Assembly: GCA_026724425.1 (NCBI GenBank)
Contig: JAIUCV010000229.1
Location: forward strand, 682,001-746,000
Source: Erythrophleum ivorense
Taxonomy: Eukaryota; Streptophyta; Magnoliopsida; Fabales; Fabaceae
Length of the DNA: 64,000 nt
Reading direction: 5' to 3'
Positions within the stretch are counted from its first letter, which is position 1, and the number at the start of each line of letters is the position of its first letter. A program made the translations under genes and the position numbers. Shown here in pieces: positions 40,166 through 52,900 of this stretch. Under the pieces are notes generated by a model that saw only the letters and a program-made list of their open reading frames with translations, was not told where the DNA came from and did not search any database.

Positions 40166-43100
40166 TTATTTATGGATGAAGAAATGTAGAAGATATGCAG
40201 CTCTATTGCGAATCTGTAGAGCCAAAATTTATTTCAATAATTAGATCACTAACTAAATCGTTGGTTAGAGAACAAGAAACAGTTTGATTACCCACCTTTG
40301 CTGCATAGGTACGCAGATCCGTGCTGGAGATCAAACAAGAACAGTTTTTAAGATATCGACAGAACATCTCATAAAGTACTGGCTTGTCTTCAAACATTGA
40401 GGTATACAAGATCCAATTCTCTGCCAAAACTAAGTATATGTACATCTTGAAGAGGTCACAACTCTTTTCTTTTAAATTAATTGCAACTAGCGATCTCAGT
40501 ATCTCCTCTCCACTGATGACCTGACAAAAAAATATAAATAGGTAATGTCAATGTCTAAAGGAAAAAATAGACCCACATTTCAGCCATACTAGTGGTATCA
40601 ATTTGTTAGTGTTTATTGCTGCCTTGGACAGAATCTTCTAGCATTTAGCAAAAGTGCCTTATCTACCAGTTTAAGTCATTCATTGTGTTTCAGATTATAA
40701 TAAACTGATGAACATTCAATCACTAATGATAAACAAAAATTAAGAAAGAAATCACAATCTCCATGCTCTGGTTTATACACTTGAAAGAATATAAAAATAC
40801 AAGAGGAAAGGAAATCAAAAGATGAATGAAATTAAGATTTTTATATATTTTATATTAAAAGTGATGACTTTTCAAGTATAAAATAAATCAGGAATGTGTT
40901 CTTTTCAGACAATTTTAGCAGATCAAAATTTGTTTAGCAGGCACCTAAAATACCACGGTAATCAGTAATACTCCCTCTTGACAGATAATCAAAACATAGA
41001 TATATGAATACTTTGACACTCCAAAACAGCTGACTATATTCTAAATTATGTTATACTTGTAAACAATAAGTAAAAAATAGAGTCAGTAAATATTGAAACT
41101 AGTAACAGGTTAAATGGATACACCATCAATAACTTGCTGGCCATATGCAAACTTTCTGTGACTTCAACTTCTGTTCTACTTTCTATATGCACAAGGACCA
41201 TTAACCTTGGGAGGAAAAAGGCAAGTAACATACTCCATCAAAACAAGGAAGCAGACTTTGATAAGCAACTGCACTCCTAAGTTGTTTACAACGAGAGCTG
41301 ACTTCTGAAATGCATTCAACAGCTTGAATGCAATTCAAATCCTTTGAGACTCTGCATATCCAATAGAGAACAAATAAGAGAGAGCAAGACAAAAACAGGC
41401 AGAAATTAGAAAATAAGCATCATCATGCTCATCTAAGGCACATTACTAGTTAAGGTGAACCAGTAAAATGAAAACGTAATGAAATCTAGGATACTAAGAG
41501 TAAGAATTACTTTGCATTTGTTATACAAAAAGATTATCCTCTCAACACAAATTCTGAATTCTGGATATATATTACATCACCAAAACAGAAGCATCACTAA
41601 TCACATGCACCATAGTGACTAGCACTGGCCTCATCATGAATCTAATGCCAACAGGCCATTCTAGCCTACATGATAATGCAGAGTGCAGACTCTTAACAGA
41701 TCATTCTAGTGCAATGGTACATAAAGATGCTTATAAATGTGCTGGAACCATCCCTTGAAACCAACAAATAAACATAGCATATCCTTTTTGAAGCCCATGA
41801 CAACCCCCCGATAAGGCTTATCATTCATCATTAGATAATCCATAAACTTGCAATAAAATTAAAATTAGTAGATACACTACCAAATATCAGGTTGCAAATT
41901 GTGGAGTGCTAATAAATTAGCAACTTAGTAGTTTATAAATCTAAAGTAATACAAAGCAAATTCTCTAGTTTTACCAGCATAAAACCCAGAAGAAATAACA
42001 TAGTCAACAACCTGCAAGCAATAAATTTTGCTATATTTTCACAACTTGAACTCCATTCCTGGTCCGTGAAGTAATTAACAACTGCTTGCATGCAGTCATT
42101 CAAAAGTATCAACAGGCCTTGAAGCTGGCGATCTAAAAATAGACATATAATAACTTCAACTATCTCTTCAGCTTCTACAGCAGAGAAGATAGCTTTTTCA
42201 CTCCTGTAATGACCACCAAGTGATGTGAGTTTTTAGCATCATATCTTCCTCCAATTACTTCCACATGTAGCATCAATAGGCAATGTTAGGGATGCAACCA
42301 AAAAGTAAGATGAGATCCCATAAAAGAAACAGTGCAACACACAGAATCTTCATAAAGTCATTTAGGTCAACCTCTAAGTAGACTCACTAATACTTACCTT
42401 ATCAGACAACAAGCAATTACAAATCTGACCCAAGCTCTAATATTTTGGGGTGGCCCTCCAGGACTAGAATCTAGAAAGCAAAGTTGAAGACTACCATTAT
42501 CAGAAGCACAACATTAAATGTAGCACAATATTTGCAATTCCACACAACATGCTACAGCAATGCAGCTACCTCTAAATCAAGTGAAACTGGAAAACAAAGT
42601 TGAATATTATCATTAAACACCTTGGTGCTACTATTTACATTAACTCTCAATCAACCATGCCAAAAGGCCTGACCTAGAAGAGTTGTATCTCACTTAAGAG
42701 TGCTGAAACTAAACCAATTTATAATTACTTTCACCATGAATGTAATCTACTGTCCAAAATTTTGTACCTAGATAAACTAAAACAAATATAAGAGCTACCT
42801 GTATTCATAGGTTCAGCGCTTGATGAAAAGTTGAAGAGAAACCCATAGATGTCAAGGGCTCTTCTCAAATCTTTATAATTGGGAAACCAATCAATCTTGA
42901 CAGTTAATTGACCATCCTGGTAAAGAATGATGATTAATCACAAATATGCAACAGCTACCAAGAATAAAGAAATTAAATGAAATATGCCCTGGCATCTTTT
43001 ATTTTTACTTTTTTAGTTGATAGTATAATCATCCATTTTCTGGGTGAACATAAACAAGTTTACCTCTTTTGTAGATGAGAGAATTGCACACCAAAAATTA

Positions 43101-44655
43101 CATGTGCAAGTTTGCAGCTCTTCTTTTGTTGAGTATAACACTGATAGAAAAGTATTAAACAGCCATAAGATAACATTGCCCCAAGGCATAACACCAAAAA
43201 AATCACTATGCCACGCTTCTACTCACTTGTATTGAAGGCCCAAGTAGCTACTGATTTTTCTACTTGGCCACACAAGAAAACTAATTTTGGAAGCCACCCA
43301 TTGATTAATAAACCTTCAAGAAAGATGTCTCCTGAAGGAGTACATAGGGTTAACTGAGTTAATGCTTAAAACAGGCACAATGATTTTAGCCATTAGCATA
43401 TAAGCAATATATTGATATAACACTGGCCGAAATCAGCATTTTGCAAGACTAATGAGATGATTAATTGACAATATAAACAGATTAAAATAGAATATTATAG
43501 TTTGAGCAGATAAAATATCAGAGCAACCTTTCTCTGTGGCCAATTCCACTAAAGAATTAAGCTTGTTGTTCACAAATGATTGTAAAAGGTTGCAACTTTC
43601 AAGTTCAGAAAAATCCAGAGGTGGAAAGGCTTTCTGCAGGCCACGGGAAGGAGCATTCATTCATCACAAATATGAAAACAATTTAAGAAATAAAGTACTA
43701 AACCATATATCAAAAGGGACTGAGCTTTGACTCAGTATGATAACCTGATCTCCAAAAGCTGGCACTCCCCAGAGGGAAATTTCTTCTTCTCCGCTTAATT
43801 CATTCATCTACGTTGGATGGGAAGGCAAGTCATCAGTGACAGACAAAGACAACTTAAAAATGTCAGTATAGTAAGAGCGAATGAGGAAAAAAATTATTTT
43901 GCCTGCTTTTCGCATTTCTCAACAATCTTAGACAGCAAAGCTTCATTGTGATATTCATCATCATCATCCACATGACTATTCTTTCGGGCCTTGGCCCGTT
44001 TGGACTGCTTCTCTTTAAGTTTATTTTGCTCTTTGTAATGATCATCCAGAAGATCATCCAGGCCAATAACCTTCTTCCTGGTTAAAATTCAAATTTTAAT
44101 TACTTGCTAGCCAAAAAACGACAAAACAAAGATAATGGGACCTCGCGTGGAATTAATCAAACCCACTATAGATGAAATAGCAAATAGTTTTAATTTTTCA
44201 TTCAACGAAGCATAGTCAAATGCTCTAACACGGAAACCCTAATAGCGCAAGTCCTTGACTAGCTTAATAGTTAATAGTCACAGTAAGGAAACTGGAAAAC
44301 CCTAAAAGCAAGAAGCCAAAATGGTGCAAATGAGATCTTTAAACACTTACCAAGTACTAGAATACAAAAAACTAGTCTCAGCCAGGGAAAAAAAAAAAAA
44401 CCTTTTCTTGTTGATAGATGGGACCTTGAGAAGCTGGTCTTCTCTCTCGAAATCCAGAGGATCGTCCATATTGATCATTTCAGTCAAAAAAAGTCTGTAT
44501 TTCTGGGTTTTATAAAATCTTTCCTCCTGATGAGAAGCGCCAAACTGATCAAGCACTTCGAAAACTTGGTGGCGGTGCATATATGATATGAGTTCGTGCC
44601 GGGCCAACCCGCCCACTGGGAATAGGGCCGTTTGTCGGATGGTTCGCCCACTCAT
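40166..44655 (-). CDS. ASAP1: ASAP1-like protein (SMC5/6-associated, CANIN/FAM178-like)
   Basis: Twelve exons on the minus strand: 44655-44402, 44077-43903, 43807-43745, 43633-43528, 43331-43227, 43140-43064, 42916-42799, 42470-42398, 42203-42012, 41351-41234, 40520-40296, 40213-40166. Phases agree throughout and the product is 517 aa. The N terminus (about 45-165) is charged, with DDPLDFEREDQLL, the basic stretch KEKQSKRAKARK and an acidic VDDDDEY. Residues about 170-500 are a helical domain (KAFPPLDFSELESC, INGWLPKLVFLCGQ, TWAFNTMLYSTKEEL, NFWCAILSS), which I read as similar to the CANIN/FAM178 fold of SMC5/6 loaders. Arabidopsis ASAP1 binds SNI1 and acts with SMC5/6 in DNA repair and immunity control. 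Intron 2 appears to use a GC donor. The identification leans on gene order (At2g28130 position) as well as motifs. The gene model is firmer than the function. Confidence 0.75.
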
Positions 44656-46009
44656 AAAATTAGTTGAACTTCTTTGGCGGGAAAATCTTAGATATAATTT
44701 CTATATTTTTTGTTATTAAACTTTTTAGTAAAATTATATTCTTATTTACAAAATATATATTTATTCTATTATTATTAAAAAAGTATACACTTATTATAAT
44801 TTAATTAAAAATTTCATAACAAAGATATAACAAATTATATATAAATTTTTTCATTTAAAAAATAGGTCAAAGCGCAAGAATTCTCCTTACTTTAAAAGTT
44901 ATGTATTTTTCTTGTCCCCAAAAAAAAAGTTGTACAATTTATTTCCTTCAATTTTAAAGGATGATCATAAATCTCTTGTAATTTTTTTTATCATAACTTT
45001 CTTGTTCAAAATTTAAACACTTCTTGTCCATATAATTTAAAAGACATCAAATTAATCAAAAATAAATTCAACCTATTATATCAAGTGGCAAAGAAAGGTT
45101 TTTATGTCGTTTTTTCACATTTGGTAAGAAGAAAAAATTTCTTATTTCTCATTTAATATGACAGATCGAATGCACTTTTTTGTTTACTCAATCTTTTTTA
45201 ACCTACATAGTTAAACAATGTTAGGATTTTAAATGAAAAAAATTAACAAATGGATTATGTCATACAAATCCAAAAGTTTGCTGCCAGTTTATCTACTTTT
45301 AAAGTTGAAAAAAATAAATTATACAACTCTTAAGTTTGAAGAAGATTGTTTACATTTTAATCTAATAAAATATAATTTGATATATAATCAGAGTGAGTTA
45401 AATTTTAGTTAATTATGATTTGCTTAAATTTTACAATATGATTTCTTTTTTTAAAAAAATGTATATTTTACTTAAGCAATTTAATTATGACGGCCTCATT
45501 AAGTTACAAAATCATATTAATTTTTTTATTAAGTAATTTTAACCTTATTGATTTACAAAGTTGAGGTTTAAATTAATTTTTATTATTATCGGAAACTGAT
45601 ATGCAAAAGTTTTATTTATTTTTCTTACAAAATTTTCAAGTTAAATGTTTTTTTTCCAAAAAAAAATAATAAAGAGTCAAATTTCTCTCTTAAATTGATA
45701 TCAATAATTGCAAAACTCAAAATAGAAAAAAAAAAAAAAAAAAAAGGAGCGTACGATACTTCTCTTTATATGTATTCAAAAGATTGTCCTCAAAGAAAAT
45801 GTATACAAAAGAGAAGACAGCCATATATGTACACATTATTATTTAAAACTTTGAAGACAAACGTAAAACTTGAAACCAGACATAATTTTTTAGTCTGCCT
45901 CCCATTTATCAATTACAGCTATCTTAACGTGCACAAAGGAAAACATGGGTCGACTCCAAGACTGATATTGCAGAGTGCAAACAAAAAGGCCTATCCTTGT
46001 TGATGCTCT
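44656..46009. other. intergenic DNA upstream of the ASAP1-like gene
   Basis: AT-rich, without supported exons. It contains copy 1 of dispersed repeat A (44700-44860). The ORF at 45695-46003 begins in a poly-A tract and matches nothing. Confidence 0.6.
44700..44860 (-). repeat. dispersed AT-rich repeat A, copy 1
   Basis: The reverse complement of this stretch aligns over about 110 bp with 63780-63900, including TTTTTAATAATAATA followed by ATAAAT and TTTTGTAAATAA. I estimate roughly three quarters of positions are identical. It ends close to the ASAP1-like promoter. Confidence 0.6.
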
Positions 46010-46881
46010 TCACCTCTTATAATTCTGCAATCCTGTTTCTTGTTCATCATCCTCTTTAAACACCTGATAAATATCCTCTATAAAATTCACTTGTCCTCTC
46101 CACCAAAAGAAGTGAAACAAGAGCACCAAACCGCCCAAATGACAAAAGATGATCGATCTGTAACAATCCTCTCCAACGCTAAATAGCACTCTATCCTGAA
46201 TAATTTGTAGGGTTTGGCCACCTATTTCAATCAAATTCTTTGCATCCCAGTCACTCACACATTCATCACAGAAGAAGCAGGAGCGCTTCCTAATTGCCTA
46301 CAAATCAGTAGTGTGCTGTAGTTCTTTAGGCCAAAGATCTCTGAGAGATGGTAGCAAAAATCAATGGCAGCTGAGCACCATATGAGAATCTAATGTTACC
46401 AGATGCTAAATAGAGTGCACCATCGAAGGATAGGACTATCAGAACGTAGCCAACGACAGAGAAGAAGAGCATAGCAGATATCAGAGGCTAACCCAACAGA
46501 GACCCTCCCAAAGTAGTTCCATACACTGATCAGAGAGACAAAGTTGTGAATGGTTATGTCTGGATATTTTAGTGATTCACCAATCTGCCCTATGTTGTAC
46601 CAAGCCCACAAAATGTAACCACGGATATGATCAGCATATCCACACATAAAAGTGCTTGTAACATGATATGTGGTCTTCTCCTCTTTTAGGCCTTTTAGAT
46701 AAACTGGCAAAGAATGATGATGATGAGGAGGTGCTTGGCTTTGTTGTCCCATTTTATTTTCGAGTTTCACCAGTTTCTGTTTCTCATTGGTAATCTTGAG
46801 AAAATGAACTATGGTTAGTTGTTGGTTCTTGAGATTCCAGAGGAATAGCTCTTCCCTAATGGCCACAAGAAGCATGAACAA
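46010..46881 (-). pseudogene. nodulin-like MFS transporter, 3'-half pseudogene
   Basis: Minus-strand fragments of a nodulin-like major facilitator protein appear in order but in different frames. First come LLVAIREELFLWN and NIGQIGESLKYPD, then NFVSLISVWNYFGRV (stop at 46396-46398). Next, in another frame at about 46300-46370, come LPLIFATISEIFGLKNYSTL and SSVMNV followed by a stop. Last is the C-terminal part GEDCYRS to FIEDIYQVFKEDDEQE (stop at 46010-46012). The first six or so membrane helices are missing; nothing upstream of 46881 resembles them. Intact relatives have about 12 membrane helices and roughly 550-600 residues. Frameshifts, stops and the missing half make this a pseudogene. 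In Arabidopsis the corresponding place holds an intact MFS gene (At2g28120). Confidence 0.8.
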
Positions 46882-49697
46882 GCCATCGTCATGGGAGTGT
46901 AATCCTGAGCCATCGTTACGCCCATGATATATAATGCAAGAGTAGTAGCTATATGAAATAAACGATTAGTCTAAAATGCACGAGAAGAAAAGTTAAATTA
47001 TGCTTTAAAAAAAATTGATTTGTTTAAAAAATCTTTTTCTTCAAAGGCTTGGTTCCTATAAATTTCCTTGTAATATAGGATGATCAAGAAAATTTTAATT
47101 CCTGATCAGCCACCTTGCAAAACAGAGGATTTTCAATTAATTAATAACTTGGGTAAAATCCTTGGTTGAAAAAGAGTATTTAAAATTATGTCAAGCAATA
47201 CTCAATTATTTACTCTGTTAAAAAATCTTTATCTCCTAATTATTGAATCACAGGAATTATATTATGTCAATAATCATTTCAATTCAAAATTTTAAATTAT
47301 TAAAAAATAATAATTTTATTATAATCTCTAACCAGTTATGTAATGCCATATATTTTGGTTTTGTTGACACCATAATCAATCAATATGATTGCACCTATCA
47401 AAAATTTTTTAAATGCATTTCTACTAAAATAGTTAAGCTAATGCAATATACAAATTTTTAAGTGGAACATCGTCTTGGACGTAATTGTTAATAAAATTTA
47501 CATGTATTAACTTATTTATTTATAACTGATTTAATCAATTTATCTGAATTTATTTATATATGTGATGCCGAGAAAGCTCAACTAGAAGGCTAGAACTCAG
47601 ATTTTGTGGGAAGTCAATTGGATTAAATTTAATAATCACGTCTGAATTGAATTGAGCAATCTATTTATCTGAATATTCATTGAAGATTTTTTTTTTTAAT
47701 GTTTGAGAACATTAAAAATTGAATTTAAAATTTGTATTTCGGCACTACATTTAACGATTTACTTATTTGTTAATTTTATTGTGAGAGTCCAACGAGATAC
47801 TTCAAAAGAAATGTGTATGCAAATTATTTTATTTTAACATTTTCCTTTTTTCTTCATTAAAAATAAATATTTTCCTTTTTAAATTATTTATTTAATTAGA
47901 TGACGCCATGCCACCACACATAACATATCAAAAACTTAATTTTGGTAAATGGATAATTTTTTTCATTGTATTAAACTTTAGCGAGATGACGGGAAAACTA
48001 AATAATAAAAAATCAAATTAATAATTTTTTGTAATTTGGCTTGAACCATACTCATTTGGGCTTTTTACAAAACACATCCATCCTAATGCAAGACTCTATT
48101 AAATTTATGGGCCAACTCACTTATATGATCTTAGCTTAGTTCATCCACTTTAAACAGTACAACTTTTTTCACTCACTTGATTTCTTTTGGAATAAGCTCC
48201 AAAGATGTAGGTTGGTTCCTCACCCACGCATGATTATAAATGCAGCATAAACTGTAAACCACATCGACCTTTTATTGGTATGTAAAACAAAATCAGATTT
48301 AAAAAAATTTATTTTGACACTTTATATAAGGAATACTAATTGCTATGTACAGGTAATAGGAAAAAAAAGTCAGAAGTAATATAAGTGCACTTCATATCAA
48401 CTTATTCTAAAACTTTCATTTCATTTTTCAATTACCTCTGGTTATGACTTACTCTTGTTGCCCTGGATAATTTAAACTTTGCTTCATCAATCACTGATAA
48501 ACATGAGACCCTTCAAATTTCTCAATCTTTTCACAAAATTTACTATGAAATTAGTAAAATGGCTGTTCTTGCTTCTTGGACTTGTCTCATTAATTCTTTG
48601 GTGCTTGAGGTTTTTTTTCTTTTTTGGTTGAAAGAGCTTTTAGAGTGTGGAGTATTTGATAAGAGTAGGGAGGTGCGTGGAGGTGAGACTAAGGAAAACA
48701 AGGAAGTCGTGGATACTTGAATATATTTTTAGTTGGAGAAGATAAAGAAGAGGATAAATGAATATTAAATTATAGGAAGGATATTTTAATAATTTTATAT
48801 ATTTAAAAATTCTAAATTTATATGATATGGGTTTAATATCGTGGGACTAATATGTTAGGAGGCCAATTGCTATAATTTTTAGACTGGGATAGACTTTACA
48901 ATAGGAGGCAATCAAATTGGGTTAGTGTTATTTCTCCTAATTTTTTAATAATTGAAAACACTAATTGGGATGATTTCTCCACAGTTTGTATAGAAAATAA
49001 AAATTTATTTTAATTTTTTTTTAAGTTAGTTTTGGTTATGACTGTAATTTAAATTTGGATGACTTGAAAATAATTAACACTAGGAATAAAGCTTAGGTTC
49101 ATTGGGTACTCTAACTTCATTTAAATCATAATATACTTAAATCACATATAAAACTAACTATGATCGAACAATTACACAGGTATTAAATACAAAGGGGTAG
49201 AGAATCAAGAATGCCAAATTTAGTGTAGGTTTATCACTGCATTCATTGCATTGTGGGAGCGTTCCCTTAAGAAACAACACTAATCTGATCATAATCTTAT
49301 GAAAATGTGAGTTGGAATTATACAAAGTAAGAAAATTGAAGGGTCTATATATGATATGCGGAATTGCTGGTGTTCTCATTATTATTATGCCTTGGCTACA
49401 ATATGCTTCCACATTTCTCCTTCTCAGAAACTGTTTCCATCAGCTACTTTTCAAAGCTAAATGCTGACATCATATGTTAAACTATAATATTGAAGAAAAT
49501 TCCAAGGTTTGTGCCCGTTCCCCTTAGTAAGAATATGAATGAGAGGAAACCGCAAGGCGACGTCAAAGAACTAAGATAAAGAGGACAAAACAGATACCAA
49601 AGAGCACTACCATGCTTGCACAACAGTACTTTCCGTTGCACTTTAGTCAAGAAAGAGAAAAATGAAAACCAAACTTGGACTACAAAACCCTTACTCG
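46882..49697. other. intergenic DNA left of the copia element
   Basis: No exon supported. The sequence is AT-rich. The missing 5' half of the MFS gene is not found here. Confidence 0.6.
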
Positions 49698-49702
49698 TCT
49701 CT

Positions 49703-49969
49703 AGTAAAGAAATCGAAGAGATAGAGCAAGCTTAGGAACGTGATGAATAGAATAGTATATTTCTCTGATAATGCTCCAGTCACAGTACTATGAATATATA
49801 TATAATAATACATATGCTTACCCTTACAGCTGACATAACAGAAAGAGAAAAAATATATATCACGTGCAGCGGAGATAACAGAAGGAATAAAATAACCAAC
49901 TCAGAAATACAACGGTATCTCAGGATTCTGAACACATGCATAACATGCATAACTTAATTTGTTCTAACA
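49703..49969 (-). repeat. copia 3' LTR
   Basis: 267 bp; starts TGTTAGAACAAATT on the minus strand and ends TTTACT, so the terminal dinucleotides are TG...CT instead of TG...CA. Relative to the other LTR it has extra 7-bp (near 49829) and 9-bp (near 49942) segments; the 9-bp one duplicates CATGCATAA. Confidence 0.93.
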
Positions 49970-52900
49970 TCCCCTCGCAAGCTTGAGGGCTTCCTGCATA
50001 CTCCAAGCTTGTCTCTGAGTAATTGAAAACGGGAATGAGACAATGGTTTGGTTAAGCAATCCGCTATTTGTTCAAGCGACGGAACAAAATGAACCTTCAA
50101 TTCTTTAGCTAGAACCCTGTCCCGGACATAGTGCACATCTAGTTCAATATGCTTTGTTCGAGCGTGGAACACTGGATTAGAAGCAAGGGCTGTGGCACTC
50201 AAATTATCACACCACACAACTGGAACACCGTTCGAAGGTAGTTTGATCTCACTTAGAAGTGATTGTATCCAGGCCAACTCAGTAGCTAGAGAAGCCAATG
50301 CTCTATATTCGAACTCTGTACTTGATCTAGCGACAACCCGTTGTTTCTTTGAGGCCCAAGCAATAAGAGAATTTCCAAAATACACACTGTAACCTGTTAT
50401 GGATTTCCTGTCATCAGGACAAGTTGCCCAATCTGCATCTGAAAAACCAGTGAGAGAAAGATACTCTGAAGGCTTTATATGTAGGCCATGATTAATTGTT
50501 TCTTTCAAGTAACGAAAGATCCTTTTTGTGGCTTGCCAGTGTGCAGAGGTTGGGGCACTTAAAAACTGACTGAGTCTATTCACAGCGAAGCTGATATCGG
50601 GTCTAGTGTTTGTCAAATATTGTAGAGCTCCGATAGCTTTTAGATATGGGTTTGTCATACGTTCTCCTTCATTGGCAGATAACACCTTCCCATAAACCAT
50701 GGGTGTTGGACATGAATTCATGTTCGACATATCAAACCTTCTTAATAGATCTGTGATGTATTTTTCCTGAGTAAGAAACAGACCTGTTTTAGCTGAATCA
50801 GTGTTGAATCAGTGTTCAACATTCTGCGGTTCCAGACCTGTTTTAGAAACAAACCTTCTCAATCATCTCCACAAAGGATTCAACATTCTGCGGTTCCAGA
50901 GCTGAATCAGTGTTCTTCACAGTTTTAGCTGCTATTCCAGTGAATGGAACCTTAGGTTTGAAGATCCCACACTTACTCCTAGTAATCATCTTGTGTTCAC
51001 TGACTACAGGTTTCTGTATGGACGACGATGGTGGGTTACTGTCATCCTCAGTTGACTCTGAGCAAGCGTCAGAATTTGGAGATGATTGAGAATTATTTAA
51101 GTTTGGAAACTTCTATGGGTTAGCTTCGTTAGTTTCAGCAGATTATTCCATGACTTCTTCAATTCCTCTGTCGAAGTGGTCAGTAGAAGGATTACTGACA
51201 GATTCAGCAGGAATTGTAGGAGAATTACTCTGATTTATCACTGAGTTTTGAGTTATGTCTAATGGTGCTTGAAAGAATGTACCAGGGTTCGTTTCTTCCA
51301 AGACTGTGCACCTTGTGTTTAAGAAACCTGCAACAAAAGGAAAATCTTTTTCATTAAATATCACATGCCTAGATATATAATTTTTTCCACTAGGGCCAAG
51401 ACATTTGAATCCTTTGTGGCTGTTACTGTATCCGATGAACACACACTTGGCTGTATGGAACTGCAGCTTGTGTTGGTTGTAGGGTCTTAAATATGGGTAG
51501 CATGCACACCCAAAGATTCTCAAATCCTTATAATTCAGATGAGATTTGACCAGCTTGAAATATGGTGAAATATTCCCAAGTATTGCAGTAGGTAGACGGT
51601 TAATTAGATATGCAGCTGTTTGAAATGCTTCCCACCAATACTTGAGAGGCATTTTGGCTTGAGCAAGTAGTGTTAAGCCAAGTTCTACTACATGTCGATG
51701 CTTCCTCTCGGCTCTACCATTCTGAGATGATGTATAGGGATATGAATGTTGAAATTCGATTCCCGATTCCTGAGTAAGAGGGACAAAATTTCGAAACTCT
51801 CCTCCTCAGTCACTTCTTAAGATTTTAATCTTACTTTCAAACTGATGTTCTACCAAACGTTTGAACTGAGTAAAGGCATATAGAGCTTCGCTCTTTTGTC
51901 TTAAAGGAAATATCCAGGTGAAACGGCTAAAGTCATCCACAAACAGTATATAGAATCTAAACCCATTCATTGACAGTAACGGAGATGGCCCCCAGAGATC
52001 AGTATGTATTAATTCTAAGGGTTTAGTAGCATGAGAATTTGAGAGTTTAAATGGAAGCGAATGTGATTTACCATACTGACATGCTTCACAGAAATCGGGA
52101 AGTTCATTAGATGACACTTTAATATTACATTCATTTAAAATTCTAGAGAGTACTCGACTAGAAGGATGTCCAACTCTGCAATGCCATTCTTCTTTTGTTA
52201 AAACAAGAGCCGTTGTTATAGTATTGTTGTTCACATATGACTGTTCATATGAGGCAGATAGTGAAAAATCTCCGGAAACACGACCATCTGCTATTCTATA
52301 CAGTCCCTCATGCATTGTCCCTTGTAGGAGCACTTTGCCTGTTTGTTTGTCCTTCACACATCACCCATCAGAATTAAACTCAATGATTATATCATTATCA
52401 TTTGTTAATCTAGATATACTCAACAGATTCTTAGTTATTCTAAGAGCATGCAACACATCCTTCATTATCAGAGATTGATTTTTATTTTTGCAGTAAAGTT
52501 TAGCAGAGCCTCTATTTAGCACTTCCAATTTATCACCATTACCTACAATGATGTTGGGCTTACCATCGCTGGTAGTGGATAGATCAATCTGTCTGAAATC
52601 ACTGGTAATGTGACTGGTGGCTCCACTATCGAAGTACCAATCAGCATCATTCACGGTTTGAGGAGAAGCTATCATAACATTTCCACTGCTACTATAGGTA
52701 TCATTCCTTCTATTATTTCCAGACTGGAAGGTCTTGTCAAACCGATAAAAATAGTCTGCTGCTATGTGACCCACTTTATTACATACTTGACATATAGGTT
52801 TGTTCAGTTTGGAATTTCTGCCTCGTCCTCTGGTTCCTCGATATCCTCTTCTTTGGTTTGAACCATGCCAGGTGCCTCTGCCTGACTCAAAGCTTGAGGA

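Noticed and set aside
40204..40295. Read-through end of the ASAP1-like gene to the TAG after FGSTDSQ
   Set aside because: Splicing to 40213 gives AAK-IRNRAAYLLH, which looks like the conserved family C terminus, so the spliced end is preferred.
43141..43200. Extra coding segment reading GVMPWGNVILWLFNT in the ASAP1-like gene
   Set aside because: It is out of phase with the preceding exon; an 86-bp GT-AG intron (43141-43226) removes it and gives an uninterrupted frame.
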